Source: Halopelagius longus
Lineage (GTDB): Archaea > Halobacteriota > Halobacteria > Halobacteriales > Haloferacaceae
Reading direction: 5' to 3'
Length of the DNA stretch: 64,000 nucleotides
NCBI RefSeq assembly: GCF_900100875.1
Contig: NZ_FNKQ01000001.1
Coordinates: 930,001 to 994,000, forward strand
Shown: in pieces, positions 36,280 through 44,243 of the stretch
Numbering within the stretch: position 1 is the first letter of the stretch
Layout: every line of letters begins with the position of its first letter
Position numbers and translations under genes: made by a program
Notes under the pieces: model-generated
Seen by the model: the letters and a program-made list of their open reading frames with translations, nothing else
What the model was told of the DNA's origin: nothing
Databases searched by the model: none

Positions 36280-36307
36280 GTGTCAAGACCGGAACAGGAA
36301 ATTAAGG

Positions 36308-36319
36308 CCGAACGTTCGG
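36308..36319. promoter_or_regulatory. Palindrome CCGAACGTTCGG in the CMD-HxlR intergenic region
   Basis: This perfect 12-base palindrome sits in the divergent intergenic region, about 35-45 bases upstream of the CMD TATA box and 85-96 bases before the regulator ATG. It is a candidate operator for the HxlR-type protein, which binds DNA as a dimer. Confidence 0.45.
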
Positions 36320-36345
36320 TGTTACTCTGGTAATCGTACCGGCAC

Positions 36346-36393
36346 CTGTACGGGCTATCCTCACTGCCGACATCTGTATGGGCTATCCTCACT
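36346..36393. repeat. Direct repeat, two 20-base copies with 28-base period
   Basis: The sequence CTGTACGGGCTATCCTCACT at 36346-36365 recurs at 36374-36393 as CTGTATGGGCTATCCTCACT, with one mismatch. It lies just before the HxlR-type start codon (36404) and may be a regulator-binding or duplicated leader region. Confidence 0.75.
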
Positions 36394-36403
36394 ATACTCC
36401 CCC

Positions 36404-36781
36404 ATGGACCGTACCGACACCGAACGAGCGGAGTTCTTCAGAACGCTATTCGAGGAACTCCCAGCACCAGCGGTCGATGTCGATGCGAAGGCCGATTTTT
36501 TCAACTTCCTCGGGAGGGCACATATGATATCGATTCTTCACTTCTTCGCAGTCGACCCCGGGCCGTGGCGGTTCAACGAACTGCGCAAGCATCTCGACGT
36601 ACCGCCGACGACGCTGACGGACAGACTCCGAGAGTTGACGGCCGCGGGTCTCGTGAACCGTCGGTCCTACGACGAGATCCCGCCGCGTGTCGAATACAGT
36701 GCAACCGAGAGATCGATTGCCCTCAAGCCGACGTTCAGGTGTTTGAGCCTCTGGGTGGAGCAACACGACTGGGAGCACTGA
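36404..36781 (+). CDS. HxlR-type winged-helix transcriptional regulator
   Basis: This 125-aa regulator has the HxlR/MarR-like wing: GRAHMISILHFFAVDPGPWRF, NELRKHLDVPPTTLTDRLRELTAAGLVNRR and the wing SYDEIPPRVEYSATER. The start is the ATG at 36404, and a 20-base repeat pair lies immediately in front of it. HxlR proteins often regulate a divergent neighbour. Here that is the CMD-family gene, so an autoregulated pair responding to a small organic or redox signal is plausible. Confidence 0.87.
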   Translation: MDRTDTERAEFFRTLFEELPAPAVDVDAKADFFNFLGRAHMISILHFFAVDPGPWRFNELRKHLDVPPTTLTDRLRELTAAGLVNRRSYDEIPPRVEYSATERSIALKPTFRCLSLWVEQHDWEH

Positions 36782-36898
36782 GAGCAGTCTCCCGTACTTT
36801 CGTTCGACAGGGGTACCTCACGGTGGCTGAGCTGAACTGAGAGCGTCCGACCCTCCCCCTTCAAAACCCTTATCGGGATTTCACCCGGACGTAAGAGC

Positions 36899-37945
36899 AT
36901 GGACGACGAAGCGGTACGCGACCGTCTCAGGGGCGTCGAGGACCCGGACCTCGGCGACGATATCGTCTCGCTCGGACTCGTCAACGCCGTCGAGGTGGAC
37001 GAGGAGGCGGGCGTCGCCCGCATCTCCCTCGCCCTCGGCGCGCCGTACTCGCCGACCGAGAGCGACATCGCCGCGGACGTTCGGGAGGCCCTCGCGGACA
37101 CCGGCCTCGACGTCGAACTCACGGCCGCCGTCCCGTCGGACCTCTCGGCGGACGAGACGGTGTTGCCGGGCGTGAAGAACATCATCGCCGTCGCCTCGGG
37201 GAAGGGCGGCGTCGGCAAGTCCACCGTCGCCGTCAACCTCGCGGCCGGACTCTCGCAGTTGGGCGCGAAGGTCGGCCTGTTCGACGCCGACGTGTACGGA
37301 CCGAACGTCCCTCGGATGGTCGCCGCCGACGAGGCGCCGCAGGCCACCGAATCGGAGAGCATCATCCCCCCGGAGCGGTACGGGGTGAAACTCATGTCGA
37401 TGGCCTTCCTCGTCGGCGAGGACGACCCGGTCATCTGGCGCGGCCCGATGGTCCACAAGATCCTGACCCAACTCGTCGAGGACGTAGAATGGGGCGAACT
37501 CGACTACATGGTGCTCGACTTACCGCCGGGGACGGGCGACACGCAGTTGACCATCCTCCAGACGCTCCCGCTTACCGGCGCGGTCATCGTCACGACGCCG
37601 CAGGACGTGGCGGTGGACGACGCCCGGAAGGGACTCCGCATGTTCGGCAAACACGACACCAACGTCCTCGGCATCGTCGAGAACATGTCCACGTTCGTCT
37701 GCCCCGACTGCGGGGGCGAACACGACATCTTCGGGACGGGCGGCGGCGAGGCGTTCGCCGCCGAGAACGAGATGCCGTTCCTCGGCTCTCTGCCCCTCGA
37801 CCCGGCGGTCCGAACCGGCGGCGACGGCGGCGAACCCGTCGTCTTAGACGAGAACAGCGACACGGCGGACGCCTTCCGCCGGATGACCGAGAACGTCGCG
37901 GACATGACCGGCGTCGTCCGCCGGCGCGAGGCGATGCGACGATGA
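36899..37945 (+). CDS. apbC: Mrp/NBP35-family Fe-S carrier ATPase
   Basis: This 348-aa P-loop NTPase of the ApbC/Mrp family has an N-terminal MIP18-like domain (residues 1-95, LVNAVEVDEEAGVARISLALG). The deviant Walker A VASGKGGVGKST is at about residue 105. Other marks are DADVYGPNVPRM, YMVLDLPPGTGDTQLTI and CPDCGGEHDIFG with the Fe-S-binding C-x2-C. Mrp proteins carry and deliver 4Fe-4S clusters. The downstream 104-aa gene overlaps by 4 bases. Confidence 0.95.
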   Translation: MDDEAVRDRLRGVEDPDLGDDIVSLGLVNAVEVDEEAGVARISLALGAPYSPTESDIAADVREALADTGLDVELTAAVPSDLSADETVLPGVKNIIAVASGKGGVGKSTVAVNLAAGLSQLGAKVGLFDADVYGPNVPRMVAADEAPQATESESIIPPERYGVKLMSMAFLVGEDDPVIWRGPMVHKILTQLVEDVEWGELDYMVLDLPPGTGDTQLTILQTLPLTGAVIVTTPQDVAVDDARKGLRMFGKHDTNVLGIVENMSTFVCPDCGGEHDIFGTGGGEAFAAENEMPFLGSLPLDPAVRTGGDGGEPVVLDENSDTADAFRRMTENVADMTGVVRRREAMRR

Positions 37946-38256
37946 GCGAGACGGGCGAATCGATGGAAGAAGAGGACGCTTCCCTCCCCGACGAGGTGGC
38001 CGAGGAGGAACCCGACTGGGAGATGGCCCCCGACTCGGACGCCGAGTTCGAACCGGACGCCGAACGCCGCGAACTCCTCCGCGAGGTGGCCGAGGACGTC
38101 CGCGGCGACAGTTCCGAGAGCAGGCAGGTGGCGGCCATCCTCTACCGCGTCAGCGACCTGTACGACCCCGACGAGGACACCTCGCCCGAGGAGATATACC
38201 TCAACGTCCGCCACATCATGGACATCAAGGAACAGGGCGGCCTCCGGAAGGAGTAA
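37942..38256 (+). CDS. Acidic conserved haloarchaeal protein
   Basis: This 104-aa protein is almost entirely acidic (Glu/Asp) in residues 1-55. A helical end follows (SSESRQVAAILYRVSDLYDP ... PEEIYLNVRHIMDIKEQGG). The ATG overlaps the apbC stop (ATGA), so the two are co-translated. It may be a partner of the Mrp ATPase, but nothing in the sequence shows a function. Confidence 0.8.
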   Translation: MSETGESMEEEDASLPDEVAEEEPDWEMAPDSDAEFEPDAERRELLREVAEDVRGDSSESRQVAAILYRVSDLYDPDEDTSPEEIYLNVRHIMDIKEQGGLRKE

Positions 38257-38400
38257 CCCCGCCCCGTCGCCCCCGCCGCCGCCGTCCACTTTCACTTCGT
38301 CGCACGTTCGCCGCCGGACGTATCTCCGCCTCTCGACGCAGAATATCCGTCCTCGGCGACTGAACGGACCACTTTCACTTTCACCGCGCACCCATGGCTC

Positions 38401-38409
38401 GCGTTTACC
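38401..38409 (+). promoter_or_regulatory. Probable TATA box of the RecA-like/PolB2 cassette
   Basis: The element gcgtttacc lies about 28 bases before the ATG at 38434, consistent with a leaderless first gene. Confidence 0.4.
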
Positions 38410-38433
38410 TGACAACCGGTCTAACTCTCTTTT

Positions 38434-39138
38434 ATGCCAGAGAGAACGGCGGACACGCTTCCGACGCTCGACCCGGGGGTGACACTCCTCCGCCGGCCGG
38501 AACCGCGGGACGCGGGCCTGCACCGCCTCGTCGTCGCGGAACTGCGTCGGACCGACGGCGCGGCCTACTGGGTCGATGCCCGAAACGAGGCGGCGACGCG
38601 CGTCCTCTACGAGGCGGCCGGCGGCGGGTCGGCCGGCGTCCTGTCGGCGCTTCGCATCGCCCGCGCCTTCACGGCGCACCAACACCACGAACTCGTCCGC
38701 TCGCTTCCCGGACGCGTCTCCCCGGAGGCGTCGATCGTCGTCCTCCCGCGTCTTCCCTCACTCTACCGCGACCCGGACGTGCCCGACGCCGAAGCCCGGC
38801 GCCTCCTCGACTCGACGCTCGCCGTCCTCGCTGAACTCGCGGACGCCCTCGACCTGTCCGTCCTCGTCACGGCCGACGGGCCGGACGACGCACTCGCGGC
38901 CCGCGTCCGCGACGTCGCCGCCGACGAGGTGACGTGCCGCCGGACCCGAATGGGCCTCGCCTTCGAGAGCGAGACGTTCTCGACGGACGCCTACTGGCGC
39001 GACGGGTGGTGGCAGACGACGGTCCCCTACTGGGTCGACCTCCTCGGCGTCGCGCCGGAGGGAACGTTCCGTCCGGACGCTGACGCGGCCGAATCGGCGA
39101 CCGACCCCCTCGCGGCGTGGGTGGGAGGTCCCGTCTGA
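38434..39138 (+). CDS. RecA/RadA-fold protein without Walker A lysine
   Basis: This 234-aa protein aligns by eye with a RadA/RadB core. VTLLRRPEPRDAGLHRLVVA sits where RadA has the P-loop but contains no GxxGxGK[ST]. AYWVDARNEAATRVLYEA corresponds to the strand after the P-loop. SIVVLPRLPSLYRDPD corresponds to Walker B and the following helix (RadA IVDSLTALFR) with the Asp replaced. LDLSVLVTADG matches the next strand (RadA VVVTNQV). Both ATP motifs are lost, so it is probably a non-hydrolysing partner. It heads a co-directional set with the polymerase. Confidence 0.7.
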   Translation: MPERTADTLPTLDPGVTLLRRPEPRDAGLHRLVVAELRRTDGAAYWVDARNEAATRVLYEAAGGGSAGVLSALRIARAFTAHQHHELVRSLPGRVSPEASIVVLPRLPSLYRDPDVPDAEARRLLDSTLAVLAELADALDLSVLVTADGPDDALAARVRDVAADEVTCRRTRMGLAFESETFSTDAYWRDGWWQTTVPYWVDLLGVAPEGTFRPDADAAESATDPLAAWVGGPV

Positions 39139-39452
39139 TGGGCCGGACGAACCCGACGTACCGCGACGCCTTGGAGCGATACGAGTCGTCGTGGGAACCC
39201 TTCCGCCGCGCCCTTCGGCGCGACCGGACGGCCGACTTCGACCGCCTGTTCGACCGGGCGCACGAGTTCGCCGGCCCGTCCGGCCAGCAGAACCCCGCCG
39301 ACCCCCACCGAACCGTCGTCCTGTCGGTGTTGCTCTCGCAGGAACGCGAACTCCGCCGCCTCCGTGAACGGGTCGACGCCCTCGAACGGGCGAACGGAGA
39401 GGAAAGCGGAGATCGAGACGAGGGCGGGGCGGCCCGCGGCGACGAGGGGTGA
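39138..39452 (+). CDS. Small coiled-coil protein of the RecA-like/PolB2 cassette
   Basis: This 104-aa protein (MGRTNPTYRDALERYESSWE...) has an all-helical N-terminus and a C-terminal coiled coil (LLSQERELRRLRERVDALER) before an acidic tail. Its ATG overlaps the stop of the RecA-like gene (TGATG), and the polymerase GTG is 6 bases after its stop. It is found in haloarchaea next to a polymerase of this type as a family of unknown function. A bridging role is an inference. Confidence 0.75.
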   Translation: MGRTNPTYRDALERYESSWEPFRRALRRDRTADFDRLFDRAHEFAGPSGQQNPADPHRTVVLSVLLSQERELRRLRERVDALERANGEESGDRDEGGAARGDEG

Positions 39453-39458
39453 CCGCCG

Positions 39459-41573
39459 GTGCCGTTCGCGTTCGACTTCGACGACGGGGCGGTGGTGGAG
39501 TGGTCGAAGACGCCCGACGGCGTCGAGTCCCGCCGGGTGACCGACTACGCGCCGGCGATGTACCTCGCCGGTCCGGAGGAGGCGCTCGAATCGCTCGAAT
39601 CGCCCGTCGCCGCCCGCGGCGACGTGGCGGCCGTCTCGTGGGACCGGAAGTTCACCGGCCTCGACGCCGACGAACGCGCCCTCGTCCTCCGAATCGAGGC
39701 GAAGGACCCCCGCGGCGTCCCCGCACTCGCCGGCGGCGTCCGAGAATCGCTCCTCGCCGACCTACCGCCGGGCCGAGTGCGCGCGTACGACGTGGACCTC
39801 GCGCCCGGATTCCGGTACTGCCTCGACACGGGAGCGTCCCCCGCGCCCGCCGAACCGCTCGAAACCGTCCGGTTCGACCTGCCCGAGAAGGCCCTCGCCG
39901 ACGGCGACCTCTCGGCGCTCTCGGTCGACGGGTCCGAGGCGGCGACGGAGCGCGACGCCCTCGACGTCGCCGCGGCGCGACTCGACGAACGCGACCCGGA
40001 CGTCCTCGTGGTCAGCGACGCCGGCGTCCTTTCGCTCCTCGCCGAACGCGCCGTCGATTTCGGCGCCGACGTCCCCCTCGGCCGCCGACCCGGCCTCGAA
40101 CGCCTCGCCGGGGAGAACACCGTCGAGAGTTACGGGCGCGTCCTCCACTCGCCCGCGCGGTACGCGGTTCCGGGGCGCGCCGTCGTCGACGTCGGGAGCA
40201 GTTTCCTCTGGGCGGAGTCCCGCCTCGACGGCCTGCTCTATCTGGTCGAGCGTTCGTGGCGTCCGCTCTCCGAGGCGGCGTGGGCCAGCATCGGTACCGT
40301 CCTCACGTCGATGCAGACGCGGGAGGCGCGCGCCCGAGACGTCCTCGTCCCGTGGAACAAGCGCCGCCCGGAGTCGTTCAAGTCTGTCGAGACGCTCCAC
40401 GCCGCCGACCGCGGCGGGTTCACCTTCGACCCCGAGGTTGGCCTGCACGAGAACGTCGTCGAAGTGGACTTCGCCTCGCTGTACCCCCGCATCATCTGCG
40501 AGTACAACGTCAGCCCGGATACGGTCCTCTGCGACTGCCACGCCGGTCGGTCGGACGTACCCGAACTGGGGTACAACGTCTGCGACGAGCGCGGATTCCT
40601 CGCGGACGTCCTCGAACCGTTGCTCGAAGACCGGCGCGACCTGAAAGACGAGGCGCGCGCGGCGGAGGCGGCGGGTGACGAGGAACGCGCGGCGGCGGCC
40701 CGTCACCGCGCGGGCGCCATCAAGTGGGTCCTCGTCTCCTGTTTCGGCTATCAGGGCTACCGGAACGCGAAGTTCGGCCGAATCGAGTGCCACGAGGCCA
40801 TCAACGCCGTCGCCCGCGACCTCCTCCTGCGGGCGAAGGAGACGGCCGAGGAGGCGGGGTGGCGGGTCGTCCACGGAATCGTGGACAGCCTGTGGGTGAC
40901 GCGCGACGCCGCCGACGCCGACCCGCCGGAGGAGATTGCCGCGCGCGTCAGCGAGGCGGCCGACGTTCCCTTGGAGGTCGAAGACGCCTACGAGTGGGTC
41001 TGTTTCGTCCCCAAGCGCGGGTCGAATCGCGGCGCACTCACGCGCTACTTCGGGAAGGTGGCGGACAGAGACGAGTACAAGGTCCGCGGCATCGAGGCGC
41101 GCCAGCGGAGCACCCCCGCGTTCGTCGAAGAGGTCCAGCGAGAACTGATAGAGGCCGTTGGGCGGCACCGCGCGCCCGAACCCGTCTGCGACAGGCTGGC
41201 GCGCCACCGCGCCCGCCTCCGCCGCGGCGACGTCTCCGCGGAGGAACTCGCCCGCACCGCGCGCGTCTCGCGCCCCGCCGGGGAGTACCGTCGGGATACG
41301 CTCGTCGCCGCGGCCGTCCGTCGCGCCGAACGACGCGGCCTGTCGCGGGCGCCCGGACAGGACGTCCGCTACGTCGTCACCGACGCCGACGGGGACGGTA
41401 TCGACCGGGTGCGTCTCGACTTCGAGGCGCCGAGCGACTACGACGCGGCGTTCTACGACGACGCCCTCCTCCGCGCCGCCGAGAGCGTCCTCTCGCCGTT
41501 CGGGTGGGACCGCGGGCGGATACGGCGCTACCTCCGGCCGGGCCGGGACGCGACGCTCGCGGCGTTCGAATGA
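39459..41573 (+). CDS. B-family DNA polymerase, degenerate (PolB2-like)
   Basis: This 704-aa protein starts at GTG (MPFAFDFDDGAVVEWSKTPD). The polymerase palm is recognisable: motif A EVDFASLYPRI (catalytic Asp at about residue 337), motif B AIKWVLVSCFGYQGYRNAKFG and motif C VVHGIVDSLWV (Asp at about 476). Motif C normally reads YGDTDS, so its first Asp is replaced. The exonuclease acidic residues seem absent (VRFDLPEKAL where DxE is expected). Length is shorter than the replicative archaeal PolB. It is probably a proofreading-deficient or weakly active polymerase of the PolB2 clade. Confidence 0.85.
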   Translation: MPFAFDFDDGAVVEWSKTPDGVESRRVTDYAPAMYLAGPEEALESLESPVAARGDVAAVSWDRKFTGLDADERALVLRIEAKDPRGVPALAGGVRESLLADLPPGRVRAYDVDLAPGFRYCLDTGASPAPAEPLETVRFDLPEKALADGDLSALSVDGSEAATERDALDVAAARLDERDPDVLVVSDAGVLSLLAERAVDFGADVPLGRRPGLERLAGENTVESYGRVLHSPARYAVPGRAVVDVGSSFLWAESRLDGLLYLVERSWRPLSEAAWASIGTVLTSMQTREARARDVLVPWNKRRPESFKSVETLHAADRGGFTFDPEVGLHENVVEVDFASLYPRIICEYNVSPDTVLCDCHAGRSDVPELGYNVCDERGFLADVLEPLLEDRRDLKDEARAAEAAGDEERAAAARHRAGAIKWVLVSCFGYQGYRNAKFGRIECHEAINAVARDLLLRAKETAEEAGWRVVHGIVDSLWVTRDAADADPPEEIAARVSEAADVPLEVEDAYEWVCFVPKRGSNRGALTRYFGKVADRDEYKVRGIEARQRSTPAFVEEVQRELIEAVGRHRAPEPVCDRLARHRARLRRGDVSAEELARTARVSRPAGEYRRDTLVAAAVRRAERRGLSRAPGQDVRYVVTDADGDGIDRVRLDFEAPSDYDAAFYDDALLRAAESVLSPFGWDRGRIRRYLRPGRDATLAAFE

Positions 41574-41640
41574 CGCCCCCGGCCGCCGACGAGACGGCGC
41601 AGAAGGGACTCCTTTTCACGCTCGCGCCCGAGGGTCGAAC

Positions 41641-42276
41641 GTGGACGCAGAACAGGACACGCTCGAAAATCCGTTCAACATGGACGCCGAGTGCACGAAC
41701 TGCCCGGAACTCTGCGAGACGCGAACGTCTATCGCCCACGGGTACGGCGACGTGGGCGCGGAGTTCCTCTTCGTCGGGGAACACCCGAGCGAAGGGGCGG
41801 ACCGCACGGGCGTCCCCTTCACCGGCGACGAGGAAGGCGAGAGGCTTCAGCGAATCCTCGGGGAGTTGGGCTTCTCGCGTTCCGACCCCGACGCCGAGGA
41901 ACCCGACCTCCAGAACGTCTTTCTGACCTATCTCACTCGGTGTCGGCATCCCGAACGCCCGCCGACCGACGACGAGATACGGACCTGTGAACCGTACCTC
42001 AACGCCGAGGTGCGGATGATAAACCCCGAGATTATCGTCCCCGTCGGGCAACGCGCCCTCGAAGCACTCGCTATCGACTATACGACGCGCCGCCCGGACA
42101 GTTTCGACGTCGAGGCTGAACACGCGACGACCATCCGGGGCCGGGGCTTCGAACTCGTGCCGATGGTCGGACTCGACAGACAGACCGACGACCAGACGGA
42201 GGCGTTCGTCGAACACCTCGTGGAGAACGTCTTCTCGCGGGACTACCGGCAGACGAAGGGCCGCCGCGGTCGGTAA
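41641..42276 (+). CDS. Fe-S uracil-DNA glycosylase-family protein
   Basis: This 211-aa protein of the family 4/5-like UDG group has Fe-S ligands ECTNCPELC near residues 15-21 and RCRHPERPPTDDEIRTC (C-x14-C). The active loop reads FVGEHPSEGADRTGVPFTG, where typical family 4 enzymes have GEAPG. The second active-site loop seems VPMVGLDRQ, without a clear HPS. Start is uncertain: GTG at 41641, or ATG at 41680. It lies 67 bases after the polymerase gene in the same direction. Confidence 0.8.
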   Translation: MDAEQDTLENPFNMDAECTNCPELCETRTSIAHGYGDVGAEFLFVGEHPSEGADRTGVPFTGDEEGERLQRILGELGFSRSDPDAEEPDLQNVFLTYLTRCRHPERPPTDDEIRTCEPYLNAEVRMINPEIIVPVGQRALEALAIDYTTRRPDSFDVEAEHATTIRGRGFELVPMVGLDRQTDDQTEAFVEHLVENVFSRDYRQTKGRRGR

Positions 42277-42290
42277 GTCGCGAGCGTCGC

Positions 42291-42716
42291 TTACTTTTCG
42301 CCGCCCGCCTCGTCCTGCGAGTCGGTCGTCTCACCCGACGAATCGGTCGTCTCGCCAGACGAATCGGTCGTCTCACCCGACGAACCGGTCATCTCCTCGG
42401 ACTCCTCCGTCGCCGACGACTGGACCTCGTCCATGTCGACGGGGGCGTCCAACTGCTCTCGGTCTATCGCGTCGTCGAGCGTTCCTTTATCCGTCACCGC
42501 ACCGAGGCCCTTCTCGTTTACCGCGCTCTTTATCTTCTCCGCGTCGATGGCCGACGCGACGTTCTCGTTCTTCGAGTTCGTGGAGGACTTCAACGCCCGC
42601 CGTACGGCGACGTAGCCGGCGAGTGCCGCCCCGCCGGACGCCACGGCCCCGGGGATGCCGTACCGTTTGTACCCGAACTTGATCGCCTTCTTACCTATCG
42701 TGTACGCGCCGAGCAT
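42291..42716 (-). CDS. Haloarchaeal protein with SGETTDS repeats
   Basis: This 141-aa protein has a hydrophobic stretch near residues 20-38 (GIPGAVASGGAALAGYVAV), a helical polar middle and a C-terminal tail with tandem SGETTDS heptapeptides. The repeat is also seen in DNA as 21-base units (42316-42399). It looks like a membrane-associated protein. No domain was recognised. Convergent with the UDG gene. Confidence 0.72.
   Translation of the reverse strand: MLGAYTIGKKAIKFGYKRYGIPGAVASGGAALAGYVAVRRALKSSTNSKNENVASAIDAEKIKSAVNEKGLGAVTDKGTLDDAIDREQLDAPVDMDEVQSSATEESEEMTGSSGETTDSSGETTDSSGETTDSQDEAGGEK
42316..42399. repeat. 21-base tandem repeat inside the SGETTDS gene
   Basis: There are about four copies of a 21-base unit (two near-identical copies start at 42337 and 42358; the outer ones are degenerate). 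They code the heptapeptide SGETTDS on the minus strand. Confidence 0.8.
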
Positions 42717-42827
42717 GACTCACGCTTCGTCCGTGGGACGCAAGAGGCTGTTTGCCGCCTGAAGTCTACTGTCTGTAGCACCGACCGCTCTCGCACCGCA
42801 CGGTCGCACGACAGAGGCCCGTCGGCG

Positions 42828-43103
42828 CTAATCGATGTTGTCGGTGACGCGGATGTCGACGCCGCCGTCGCTCCAGAGACTCACGGTAACGTTCGTGAGG
42901 TGAATCCGGACGCTCACGTCGACGCCGGACGTGTCTTTGAACAGCATGTCGATGGCGTCGGGGTGGATGTGGTCGTAGAGGGGGAACTCGTCGTCCTCGA
43001 ACGACGCGTTCTCGTGTGCTTGGACGGCCTCGAGTACGACTTCGCTGAGCGCGATATCCTCGTCGTCGGGATAGTATCGTCGGCGTTCGGGATGGTCGTC
43101 CAT
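42828..43103 (-). CDS. HalOD1 output-domain protein
   Basis: This 91-aa protein resembles HalOD1: DIALSEVVLEAVQAHENASFE, PLYDHIHPDAIDMLFKDTSG and a beta-rich end VSVRIHLTNVTVSLWSDGGV. It is the second solo HalOD1 in the window (the other is at 15344). Its partner is unknown. Confidence 0.75.
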   Translation of the reverse strand: MDDHPERRRYYPDDEDIALSEVVLEAVQAHENASFEDDEFPLYDHIHPDAIDMLFKDTSGVDVSVRIHLTNVTVSLWSDGGVDIRVTDNID

Positions 43104-43187
43104 GCTGGTGTCTGCTCGAAAGTACCGGCCGACGCGCCAAATTCCTCTCGGCAGGCGGGCGGGCCTCCGGCGCGGTCACCCATCCGA

Positions 43188-43415
43188 CTACGACCGCCAG
43201 TACGGCGTCTCCGTCCGCCGGACCGTTCGCGCCGCGTACAGTCCGAGAGCGCAGACGCTCCCGAGGACGACGGCGGCGACGGCGAGCGTCGAACGGTCGG
43301 GCGCACCGACGAGTAGCGTGGCGACGGCCCCGACGCCGAGGAGGGCGACTACCGCCACGGAGACGACGGCGACGAGTCGCAGGGCGAGTCCGTCGACGGC
43401 GACGCGTTCGGGCAT
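43188..43415 (-). CDS. Small two-helix membrane protein
   Basis: This 75-aa protein begins MPERVAVDGLALRLVAVVSV, with hydrophobic segments at about 12-36 and 44-62, then RTVRRTETPYWRS. A longer upstream frame is antisense to the neighbouring gene and is not supported. No domain was recognised. Confidence 0.65.
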   Translation of the reverse strand: MPERVAVDGLALRLVAVVSVAVVALLGVGAVATLLVGAPDRSTLAVAAVVLGSVCALGLYAARTVRRTETPYWRS

Positions 43416-43481
43416 ACGGGTCCTTGGCTCCGGGGAAACTTGAAGCGGCGGCTTGAAGGGCGCGCCACACCGAGATGGGGT

Positions 43482-44243
43482 ATGACAGTCGTCGCCGTTC
43501 TCGCGGACCCCCCGCGACCGGGTCTCGTCCTGCCGGAACTCGCCGAGACGAGCCCGCTGACCGAGGACGAGGCCGCCGAACTCTACGCCGCGCTGCTGAA
43601 AGACACGATGAGCGCCGTCGAACGCTCCGGCGGCGAACTCCTCGTCAACTACCGACCCGAGGACCTCCTTCCCGAAGAGCACGCGGAGACGGGCGAGTCG
43701 GCCGCCGAGGCGGAGGTTCGCGCCCTCGCCGCCGACGCGCTCGAAGACCCCAGTTCCGTCCGGTACGAGGTGCAGGTCGGCTCGTCCTTCTCGGCGCGTG
43801 CGGGCAACACGGCGACGCACCTCCTCCGCGAGGAGGGCGTCCAGTCCGTCGCCGTCGTCCGCGGCACCGCCCCGTTCCTCTTCCGTTCGACCGTCGACTC
43901 CGCGGCGATGAAACTGCGGAGCAACTCGGTCGTCCTCGGCCCGTCGTCGCGGGGTCGGACGTACTACGCGGGGTTCTCCGAGCCCGTGGACTACGCCGAG
44001 GCGTTCCGGACGCCCGAACTGGAGACGTTGGTCACCCGCGCGAACGACGCCGGCTTGGATACCGGGTTCATGGAGATGCAACCGTCGGTCGAACGCGGCG
44101 AGGACCTCCAGTCGGTCGTCCCGATGGTCCGCGCCCGGTGGCAGGCGAGTCGCATCGTCCCCGCCCACACCGCGGAGTTCGTCGTCGAACGGGGCCTCCG
44201 CGTCGTCAGCGAGGACGGAACCCCGACGCTCGTCGCGGACTGA
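43482..44243 (+). CDS. DUF2064/GT-A-like nucleotidyl or glycosyltransferase-family protein
   Basis: This 253-aa protein begins MTVVAVLADPPRPGLVLPEL and contains the layout of DUF2064 (TSPLTEDEAAELYAALLKDT, VVLGPSSRGRTYYAGFSEPV) related to GT-A nucleotide-sugar enzymes. In DUF2064 the canonical GPxxDGGY loop is expected; here it is GPSSRGRTYY, so the Asp is replaced and catalysis is uncertain. Start ATG at 43482. It stands alone before the BrkB gene. Confidence 0.72.
   Translation: MTVVAVLADPPRPGLVLPELAETSPLTEDEAAELYAALLKDTMSAVERSGGELLVNYRPEDLLPEEHAETGESAAEAEVRALAADALEDPSSVRYEVQVGSSFSARAGNTATHLLREEGVQSVAVVRGTAPFLFRSTVDSAAMKLRSNSVVLGPSSRGRTYYAGFSEPVDYAEAFRTPELETLVTRANDAGLDTGFMEMQPSVERGEDLQSVVPMVRARWQASRIVPAHTAEFVVERGLRVVSEDGTPTLVAD

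Noticed and set aside
36346-36393. A two-copy repeat that might be a CRISPR array or transposon end
   Set aside because: Only two copies with 8-base spacing, no spacers of CRISPR size and no cas genes; a regulatory repeat fits better.
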